The notes beneath the pieces are model-generated. The model had not been told where the DNA came from, searched no databases, and worked only from the letters and a program-made list of their open reading frames with translations. 10,743 nt of DNA from Calditrichota bacterium (lineage in GTDB: Bacteria; Zixibacteria; MSB-5A5; GN15; FEB-12): assembly GCA_008501655.1 (NCBI GenBank), contig QQUK01000246.1:1-10743 (forward strand), given 5' to 3'. Shown in pieces: positions 6,122-10,743 of this stretch. How positions within the stretch are numbered: position 1 is the first letter of the stretch; each line of letters opens with the position of its first letter. Made by a program: the position numbers and the translations under genes.

Positions 6122-7428
6122 CGGACACCAAATTTTGTTTCCATTTCAATTCCAATTTGGGAAAGAAACTTATTGGGGAGTTCACCTCCGATAAAAATGA
6201 AGACATAATTATTTTTGATCTGTTCAGATTTACTATCATGATTTAGTATGATATGATCTGAATGTATTGATTCGATTTGCGAATTAAAAATGATATTGAC
6301 CCATCTGGCCTGATGAGCTGTTTCTATCTTCTCTCTGTTTTTATCTTTGATACGGCTAAAGGTATCTTTGCGATAAGAGAGAGTCACGGTAGTTCCCTCC
6401 TGTTCACCTAATCGGAGCGCAGCTTCGACTGCGGAATCACCACCACCTACAACAAGAAGATGTTTGTTTTTATATTGTTCCGGATCTAAGAGGTTATAGG
6501 TAACTTTGTTTGTTTTTTCACCCTGGACACCGAGTTTTCGGGGAGTACCCCGCCTGCCGATTGTCAACAATACTTTTTTTGCTTTGTAGACTCCGGATGT
6601 AGAAGTAATTGAAAATAGTTCATCTTCTTTTTTAATTGATTCGACTTTGCTTTGCAGAGTAAGCTGAATATCATTTTGGGACGTAACCTGTTTCCAGAGT
6701 TCAATCAGTTCTTCTTTTTGAATCTCTCTGTTTTTGAATTTTCCATAGAGTGGAATATCCATCGGTTGAGTCATTACCAGCTTTTGTCTGGGAAACGCAG
6801 CAACGGTACCACCGAAATCTTTTTCCTGCTCTAATGTAATATAGGAAAGACCATCTTTTTTTGCTTGAAGCGATGCTGCGATTCCTGCCGGACCGGCACC
6901 GATGATTGCTAGATCTACAGTACCATTTCCGCGTGTACCGTTTAAAGATTTTGCGATATATTCGACAGCTTCTTTACCCTGGGTGATTGCATTTCGAATA
7001 AGTCCCATACCGCCTAATTCACCCGCAATATAGATTCCCGGGACATTCGTTTCGAACGTCTCTTTTACCATAGGGATATCAATACCCCGTTTTTTGGTAC
7101 CAAAAACAAGAGATATTGCATCGGTAGGGCAGGCTGACTGACAGGCTCCATGTCCGATGCATCGGGAAGGCTGGATTATCTGAGCTTTCCCTTTGACAAT
7201 TCCTAGGATTTCGCCTTCAGGACAAGCTTTTACACAAGCACCGGTCATGATACACTGATTCGGATCTATTTTAGGATGTAAGGTTACCGGCTCTGTATAA
7301 CCGGTTTTTAGGTTTTCAGAGTACAATTGAACAGCTTTTTTCTCTTTGCCTGAGTGCTTTTTCCAATAGATGTATGGTATAAAAATAATACAAAGTGCTG
7401 CTATGAAGTAAGTTACTGTTTCAAACAT
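6118..7428 (-). CDS. Membrane-anchored ferredoxin/FAD/NAD(P) oxidoreductase, circularly permuted thioredoxin-reductase-like fold
   Basis: The 436-aa protein begins with one membrane helix (about 5-22). A two-motif ferredoxin domain follows: C59-x5-C65-x3-C69-P and C90-x5-C96-x3-C100-P. In both motifs the usual second cysteine is replaced (T62, H93). Residues 127-151 (TNVPGIYIAGELGGMG...NA) match the FAD-binding strand-helix that normally ends thioredoxin-reductase-like proteins. They precede the first Rossmann motif GAGPAG (177-182), and the chain stops soon after FIFIGGELPNK, where that segment would normally follow. The second nucleotide site is VVGGGDS (326-332). There is no CXXC redox-active disulfide in this domain, so it is not a thioredoxin reductase. 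It probably oxidises NAD(P)H and feeds the membrane b haems. It is the first gene of the operon. GGAG lies 13 nt before the ATG, so the ribosome site is poor. Confidence 0.88.
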   Translation of the reverse strand: MFETVTYFIAALCIIFIPYIYWKKHSGKEKKAVQLYSENLKTGYTEPVTLHPKIDPNQCIMTGACVKACPEGEILGIVKGKAQIIQPSRCIGHGACQSACPTDAISLVFGTKKRGIDIPMVKETFETNVPGIYIAGELGGMGLIRNAITQGKEAVEYIAKSLNGTRGNGTVDLAIIGAGPAGIAASLQAKKDGLSYITLEQEKDFGGTVAAFPRQKLVMTQPMDIPLYGKFKNREIQKEELIELWKQVTSQNDIQLTLQSKVESIKKEDELFSITSTSGVYKAKKVLLTIGRRGTPRKLGVQGEKTNKVTYNLLDPEQYKNKHLLVVGGGDSAVEAALRLGEQEGTTVTLSYRKDTFSRIKDKNREKIETAHQARWVNIIFNSQIESIHSDHIILNHDSKSEQIKNNYVFIFIGGELPNKFLSQIGIEMETKFGVR

Positions 7429-7462
7429 TTACTATACTGGTCTCCCAACATCTCTTATTTTC

Positions 7463-7468
7463 ATTATA
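7463..7468 (-). promoter_or_regulatory. Possible -10 box of the cytochrome operon
   Basis: The minus strand reads TATAAT here, which would give a leader of about 28 nt before the flavoprotein ATG. The sequence 17 nt upstream is not like TTGACA, so an activator-dependent promoter or a different start is possible. Confidence 0.3.
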
Positions 7469-7622
7469 TGAAATATCGGCATAAATAGTCTACTAATTTA
7501 TTTAAATTCGCAGAAATTATATTGAATAAGTAATTGGTATTAAATGATTTATAGTTTACAAATTAGTATAGTATTAAGATTTTGTGTTGGTTAACATCAA
7601 ATAGTTACAAAACTCGTCTATT

Positions 7623-7631
7623 CGGGGGAGC
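7623..7631 (+). repeat. Direct repeat of the tRNA-Asn 3' end
   Basis: CGGGGGAGC is identical to 937-945, which is the 3' acceptor strand and discriminator of tRNA-Asn plus one base. The preceding GTCT (7616-7619) also matches the T arm in register. The rest of a tRNA cannot be folded here. A hairpin with the same stem core as the tRNA terminator follows 22 nt after the repeat start, compared with 20 nt at the tRNA. The two copies are in the same orientation and flank the cytochrome operon. Confidence 0.5.
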
Positions 7632-7641
7632 AAAAATATTG

Positions 7642-7673
7642 AAACTCCACTTTTATGCGAGTGGAGTTTTTTA
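7642..7673 (+). terminator. Orphan rho-independent terminator-like hairpin
   Basis: AAACTCCACT (7642-7651) pairs with AGTGGAGTTT (7660-7669) around an 8-nt loop, and the T run continues to 7672. The CTCCACT/AGTGGAG core is the same as in the tRNA-Asn terminator. No plus-strand gene precedes it, so it looks like a leftover from a lost tRNA copy. On the minus strand it is followed by TTTC and a later T5, so it could alternatively act in the leader of the cytochrome operon if that transcript starts farther upstream. Confidence 0.65.
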
Positions 7674-7748
7674 TTTTATTCAACTTGACCATTAAATTCA
7701 AAATAGTATATTGTTTGCTGTTATTAATTAGTATTGAAATTGTTTGTA

Positions 7749-7778
7749 TTGTAATAATTTATACTGAAAACTTATAAT
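7749..7778 (+). promoter_or_regulatory. Promoter of the MarR-family regulator gene
   Basis: A perfect TATAAT (7773-7778) is preceded after 18 nt by TTGTAA (7749-7754), a 4/6 match to the -35 consensus. Initiation would fall near 7785, inside the palindrome that overlaps the 3' end of the -10 box. Confidence 0.6.
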
Positions 7779-7793
7779 TGTTTGTTTAACAAT
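7777..7793 (+). promoter_or_regulatory. Candidate MarR operator (palindrome over the transcription start)
   Basis: ATTGTTTGTTTAACAAT is an inverted repeat with perfect 6-bp arms ATTGTT/AACAAT and a 5-nt spacer. It overlaps the -10 box and the expected start point, directly before the regulator gene. MarR-family dimers bind palindromes of this size, and autorepression from such a site is common in the family. Half-site-like ATTGTTTG copies also occur at 7710-7717 and 7739-7746. Binding itself is inferred. Confidence 0.5.
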
Positions 7794-7807
7794 AGGTTAT
7801 GAATTTT

Positions 7808-8374
7808 ATGTGCAGTAATACAGATAAAGAAATCAATGACCAAAATATTGAAAAAATTCCGGATGTACCCAAGGAGCGGTATGATCTGCTGGTTCTCCAG
7901 TCACTTCGGCGGATAATCCGGGCGGTTGATCTTCACTCTAAACAGCTCAAATCAAAGTATGAGATTACATCTCCCCAATTGCTATGTCTCCTTGGTATCG
8001 CAGAAGAGAAATTTATTACTCAATCACAACTTGCTCAAAAAGTATATTTAAGTCCGAGTACTGTTGTTGGCATTTTAGATCGATTGGAAAAACGAAATCT
8101 TATTGTTCGTGAACGAGATAAAAATGATCGGAGAGTAGTTCACTTATCGACAACAAAAATTGGTAAAAAAGTTGTCAAAAATGCCCCTTCACCTCTACAG
8201 GAAAATCTTGCTACTGCTTTAGCAAAGCTGTCTGAACTTGAACAATCGACAATAGTATTATCATTAAAGCGAATAGTTGATTTAATGGAAGCAAAAGATC
8301 TTGAGGCTGCACCGATTCTTGAGACAAACCAGACTGAACTGCATGACCCTGAAAATGATCCATCACCAACTTAA
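7808..8374 (+). CDS. MarR-family winged-helix transcriptional regulator
   Basis: The protein has 188 aa from the ATG at 7808. An in-frame ATG at 7799 would add three residues, but its AGG site lies only 2 nt away. The same AGG is 11 nt from 7808, so 7808 is preferred. The N-terminal dimerisation helix reads LQSLRRIIRAVDLHSKQL. A winged helix follows: TSPQLLCLL, then the helix-turn-helix ITQSQLAQKVYLSPSTVVGILDRL-type region (about 70-95), then the wing with the family's DRR motif (about 107-109). A C-terminal helix precedes an acidic, Pro-rich tail of about 25 residues that is longer than usual. It is probably a ligand-responsive repressor of its own gene and of the transporter operon that follows. 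A role at the divergent cytochrome operon is possible but unsupported. The ligand is unknown. The LHSKQL/SPQLL style resembles MarR regulators near compatible-solute and transport genes, a comparison made from memory. Confidence 0.9.
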   Translation: MCSNTDKEINDQNIEKIPDVPKERYDLLVLQSLRRIIRAVDLHSKQLKSKYEITSPQLLCLLGIAEEKFITQSQLAQKVYLSPSTVVGILDRLEKRNLIVRERDKNDRRVVHLSTTKIGKKVVKNAPSPLQENLATALAKLSELEQSTIVLSLKRIVDLMEAKDLEAAPILETNQTELHDPENDPSPT

Positions 8375-8385
8375 TAGGAGAAGGT

Positions 8386-8499
8386 TTGCCAGAAGAAAGT
8401 AATTTACATATTTCAATGCATGCTTATTCAGATAACAAATTTCAGATTTCACACAATACATCCGTCAAAAATCAGATTTACAGAAATAAGGGGAAGTGA
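8386..8499 (+). CDS. Possible 37-aa small protein or leader peptide
   Basis: A TTG-initiated frame starts 11 nt after the MarR stop codon and has a good ribosome site, GGAG, 5 nt before the TTG. It ends at a TGA that lies within the ribosome-site region of the next gene. The 37-residue product is polar, rich in Asn, His, Ser and Lys, with no signal peptide or membrane helix and no recognised family. It could be a coupling leader for the FN3 gene. It could equally be chance, since the stretch is short and TTG starts are permissive. Confidence 0.25.
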   Translation: MPEESNLHISMHAYSDNKFQISHNTSVKNQIYRNKGK

Positions 8500-8503
8500 T
8501 ATT

Positions 8504-8989
8504 TTGAAGAGATATATCAAAATTTTATACATCCAATGTCTTCTTTGTATATTATGTATGCCTCTTTCAGCGCAGGATAATGACAATATACAAAGCAGGT
8601 TACTTCAGCCTGTATTTGAAAATCCTGATTCCAGCTATACGCAATCAGGGAGTCTAAAATTAAGCTGGACGATTAAAGATTCACTGCTGGGAAGTGAATT
8701 AATTCTGTTTGAACTGCAGCAGTCACAACAAAAGAAATTTGATTCGCTGCTTGTTCGCTACAAAGGTTCGGATTTAGCCAGTTATATCTCCGGTCTTGCC
8801 GAAGGTATTTATTATTATCGAGTACGTTCAGAACTCGATGGTCAATTAAGCGATTGGTCAGAACCGATTGTGGTAGTGGTTGAACATCACTCCTTGCAGC
8901 TTGCATTTCTTTTGTTCGGGCTGGGTGCTGTAGTCTTTTTGGCTACGGTGGTTGTGGTCGTAAAAGGATCAAAGGAGGAGGTGGTATAA
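8504..8989 (+). CDS. Exported FN3-like domain protein with C-terminal membrane anchor, next to the symporter
   Basis: A TTG at 8504 with AGGGG 10 nt upstream starts a 161-aa protein with a clear signal peptide (KR, hydrophobic core, cleavage near LSA at residue 23). The frame is open farther upstream to an ATG at 8420, but that would bury the signal peptide 28 residues inside. Residues about 30-127 form a beta-sandwich with fibronectin-type-III hallmarks: a core Trp at 55 (KLSWTI), GIYYYRVRSE (101-110) and DWSEP (118-122). One membrane helix (about 131-153) and a short KGSKEEVV tail complete the protein. The fold therefore lies outside the inner membrane, anchored by the helix. The last codons carry the AGGAGG ribosome site of the symporter gene, which starts on the next base after the stop. 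I infer a transport-associated subunit or substrate-side accessory. A free-standing function cannot be excluded. Confidence 0.75.
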   Translation: MKRYIKILYIQCLLCILCMPLSAQDNDNIQSRLLQPVFENPDSSYTQSGSLKLSWTIKDSLLGSELILFELQQSQQKKFDSLLVRYKGSDLASYISGLAEGIYYYRVRSELDGQLSDWSEPIVVVVEHHSLQLAFLLFGLGAVVFLATVVVVVKGSKEEVV

Positions 8990-10423
8990 ATGGATCATCA
9001 GTCAGCAATATTAGATACAACGATAGGATGGTTTCTCCTCGGAGGTCTTGGCCTATTATGGATATATCTTGGGTTTTACTGGGGGAAAAAAGCAAAAAGT
9101 ATGGACGGCTATATGCTTGCTGGACGAAATGTCGGACTGGCGCTCGGTACGGCTACTGCAATGGCGACCTGGATTACTTCGAATACAACGATGCTTGCGC
9201 CGCAGTTTGCGTTGGAACTTGGTATCTGGGGGATGATTGCGTATTCGACCGCATCATTTGGACTGCTTCTGTTTGCACCTCTTGCTAAACGGATACGTGC
9301 GTTGATGCCAAAAGGATACACTTCCGGTGATTTTATCCGTCTTCGATATGGGAAACCTGCCTGGATAATCTTTTTGATAATTTCAATATTTTATGGTTTT
9401 ACCTGGTTAATCAGTATGGGTATGGCAGGAGGTATTTTGATGTATGCCTTAGCCGGGATTCCGTATGAGATTGGTATGACGGCAATTCTATTTGTATGCG
9501 TAATTTATACTCTGTACGGAGGATTGTATGCTGTAATTGGTACTGACTATATACAAAGTTTGATTATTCTTATTGGTATAGTAGTCGTTGGTGTTGGTGT
9601 ACTTTGGCATGCTGACTTTTCACAGATTCATACTGATCTGTTTACTAAAAAACCGGAACTTGTCAATGTGCTTTTGCCTGCAGCTATTATGGCAATTTTT
9701 AACAATCTATTATTTGGTGTTGGTGAGATTTTTCATAGTAACGTCTGGTGGAGTCGAGCGTTTGCAATGCGTGACGGTATCGGACAAAAAGCGTATACCT
9801 ATGCAGGATATTTCTGGTTTCCGGTACCGATCGCTGCTGGGTTTATTGCTCTGGCAAGTGGTGCACTTGGGATTAATGTCACATCACCTGATATGGTAGG
9901 ACCTCTTGTTGCAGCAAATGTCCTTGGTAAGATTGGTTCGATTGTTGTATTTGCGGTATTCTTCTGCTCATTAGCATCATCGATTGACTCACTGTTAGCG
10001 GCAACATCGGATCTGATTACAGAAGATATATATAGAAAACTGATAAACCCAAAAGCGAATGAAAAGAAACTCCGTTCAGTCTCAGCATGGATTATAGTAG
10101 GTCTTGGCGTTCTAACCTGGGCGGTTTGTATGCCGCGGATTGGTACGTTAGCAACAGTTCTTTTCTTTGCTGGTCCAATGGTAGGGTCAACTATATGGCC
10201 GATAGCATCTGGACTGTTCTGGAAAAAAGCATCGGCGACCGGTGCATTGGTTGCTATGATAACTGGTTCAGCAATCGGCTTGTTAGCATATTTCCAATTG
10301 GGTTGGTATACAGCATCACTTATTGGAGCTGCGGTATCAATGCTTATTACAATTCTGTTTACCGCATTTTCTAAAGAGACATTTAACTTTAAACAACTTA
10401 ACGAAACTGAGATCGGAGAATAA
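8990..10423 (+). CDS. Sodium:solute symporter (SSS family)
   Basis: The 477-aa protein has about 13 hydrophobic helices, the usual size for the family. The N-terminal YMLAGRNVG (41-49) and the signature GGLYAVIGTDYIQS (177-190) are typical of SSS transporters. The segment SLASSIDSLLAATSD (327-341), continuing to TEDIY, aligns residue for residue with the PutP helix that holds Na+ ligands. S330 and S331 take the place of PutP S340 and T341, so Na+ coupling is likely. The substrate is not determined. Helix 2 and the SNTTMLAPQFALELG region recall urea- and amino-acid-type members, but this is weak. AGGAGG lies 8 nt before the ATG inside the preceding gene. The stop codon is followed 3 nt later by a 40-aa membrane protein. 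Context suggests uptake of a nitrogen compound under MarR-type control. Confidence 0.93.
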   Translation: MDHQSAILDTTIGWFLLGGLGLLWIYLGFYWGKKAKSMDGYMLAGRNVGLALGTATAMATWITSNTTMLAPQFALELGIWGMIAYSTASFGLLLFAPLAKRIRALMPKGYTSGDFIRLRYGKPAWIIFLIISIFYGFTWLISMGMAGGILMYALAGIPYEIGMTAILFVCVIYTLYGGLYAVIGTDYIQSLIILIGIVVVGVGVLWHADFSQIHTDLFTKKPELVNVLLPAAIMAIFNNLLFGVGEIFHSNVWWSRAFAMRDGIGQKAYTYAGYFWFPVPIAAGFIALASGALGINVTSPDMVGPLVAANVLGKIGSIVVFAVFFCSLASSIDSLLAATSDLITEDIYRKLINPKANEKKLRSVSAWIIVGLGVLTWAVCMPRIGTLATVLFFAGPMVGSTIWPIASGLFWKKASATGALVAMITGSAIGLLAYFQLGWYTASLIGAAVSMLITILFTAFSKETFNFKQLNETEIGE

Positions 10424-10426
10424 GGT

Positions 10427-10549
10427 ATGTTATTTTCTGAATTATTTATAACGATATTAATATCACTTGCACTTTTGTTTGTAGGCATCAGTTCAATTTT
10501 ACTGATAGTGATGTTGATTAAAGACTACAAAGAAGGCAAAGTATGGTAG
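10427..10549 (+). CDS. 40-aa single-helix protein, candidate symporter small accessory subunit
   Basis: This short frame starts 3 nt after the symporter stop with GGAG 7 nt before the ATG. It encodes 40 residues: a hydrophobic helix (about 6-31, rich in Ile, Leu, Val and Ser) followed by a charged cytoplasmic tail, KDYKEGKVW. Its 3' end overlaps the start of the next gene by 7 nt, and its tail codons hold that gene's ribosome site, so it is embedded in the operon in a way that favours a real gene. SSS and NSS transporters are known to have small one-helix partners encoded next door (MetS-type subunits, 'symporter small accessory proteins'). Size, position and tail fit that role. Family membership is inferred from these features and not from recognised residues. 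Confidence 0.7.
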   Translation: MLFSELFITILISLALLFVGISSILLIVMLIKDYKEGKVW

Positions 10550-10743
10550 AAAAGAATCTTCATGACACAGACAAAATAGTAGCATCTGAAAACCCGATCG
10601 ACTCACCGGGACTGTACCCAAACCCTGAGGAGCTGTTAACCAAGGAAACGATTGAAACCAAGATATTACAGAAGTTGACCGGTAAATCATGTGTCTCGGT
10701 TGAACAATTTGACAAAGAGCTGGTATTAGAGCTTTGCAAATTT
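10543..10743 (+). CDS. Probable carbamoyltransferase, N-terminal part (runs off window)
   Basis: An ATG at 10543, with AAGG 6 nt upstream, opens a frame of 67 codons to the window end. After a polar N-terminal extension of about 45 residues (containing SPGLYPNPEELLTKE), residues 51-67 read GKSCVSVEQFDKELVLE and onward. This resembles the N-terminal GKxILSVEQFxxxDLE stretch that begins aspartate/ornithine carbamoyltransferases. The catalytic STRT and HPxQ motifs would lie beyond the window, so the assignment is tentative. Overlap with the 40-aa gene shows it belongs to the transporter operon. If correct, the operon links import of a substrate with carbamoyl transfer or phosphorolysis of a carbamoylated compound. 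Confidence 0.5.
   Translation, partial: MVEKNLHDTDKIVASENPIDSPGLYPNPEELLTKETIETKILQKLTGKSCVSVEQFDKELVLELCKF

Larger units (their letters stand above)
7429..7807. other. Divergent intergenic region between cytochrome operon and MarR gene
   Basis: This is a 379-nt, very AT-rich stretch without a convincing gene. It contains a tRNA-tail-like sequence with an orphan hairpin (7623-7673), three copies of ATTGTTTG (7710, 7739, 7777), and a promoter/palindrome pair before the MarR gene. For the minus-strand operon a TATAAT sits at 7463-7468 (minus strand), about 35 nt before the ATG at 7428, but no matching -35 box was found. Confidence 0.7.

Noticed and set aside
7560..7631. A second complete tRNA gene before the orphan terminator
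   Set aside because: Only the acceptor 3' strand and a few T-arm bases match. No D arm, anticodon stem or 5' acceptor strand can be formed.
8420..8503. Upstream ATG start for the FN3-like protein
   Set aside because: It would place the signal peptide 28 residues inside the protein and has no good ribosome site. The TTG at 8504 has AGGGG and gives a normal signal peptide.
9799..10488. Long minus-strand frame of 229 codons opposite the symporter gene
   Set aside because: It lies antisense to an unmistakable SSS transporter. Its product has no recognisable domain and a composition expected from the reverse of membrane-helix codons.
10499..10690. Minus-strand frame of 63 codons near the right edge
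   Set aside because: It is antisense to the 40-aa gene and the carbamoyltransferase start, with no supporting signals.

Overview
The window looks like a chromosomal segment of a Gram-negative, AT-rich bacterium that makes c-type cytochromes. It encodes exported outer-membrane-type beta-barrels, two cytochromes with 33 CXXCH haem motifs between them, and a Na+:solute symporter. TTG starts are used for two exported proteins. This mix recalls Calditrichota, Ignavibacteriota, Neomarinimicrobiota and related FCB-group lineages, but no marker gene in the window settles the phylum.

Left part (1-983): the 5' part of an exported, beta-strand-rich protein gene on the minus strand, cut by the window edge. 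Then comes a divergent tRNA-Asn(GTT) on the plus strand with its own promoter, a palindromic leader and a terminator.

Centre (997-7428, minus strand): a tight five-gene operon. In transcription order it encodes a membrane-anchored ferredoxin/FAD/NAD(P) oxidoreductase, a cytochrome b-like membrane protein with two pairs of histidines spaced 14 residues apart, a 17-motif multihaem cytochrome c, a 16-motif multihaem cytochrome c, and a beta-barrel protein with an N-terminal periplasmic domain. Gene junctions are overlaps of 4 and 13 nt and gaps of 15 and 2 nt. Read as a unit, it could carry electrons from NAD(P)H through flavin and Fe-S, then b haems in the inner membrane, then periplasmic c haems, to the outer membrane. 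The flavoprotein appears circularly permuted, and its ferredoxin motifs lack the usual second cysteine.

A 379-nt region (7429-7807) separates the two divergent transcription units. It holds an orphan terminator preceded by a copy of the last bases of the tRNA-Asn. The tRNA 3' end and this copy flank the cytochrome operon as direct repeats. It also holds a promoter with an overlapping palindrome just before a MarR-family regulator gene.

Right part (7808-10743, plus strand): a MarR-type regulator, a possible 37-aa ORF, a signal peptide/FN3-like/C-terminal-helix protein, an SSS-family Na+:solute symporter, a 40-aa single-helix protein that may be a symporter accessory subunit, and the start of a probable carbamoyltransferase that runs off the window. 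This looks like a regulated uptake and catabolism operon. The substrate is unknown, but the carbamoyltransferase hints at a nitrogen compound such as a ureide or carbamoyl compound.
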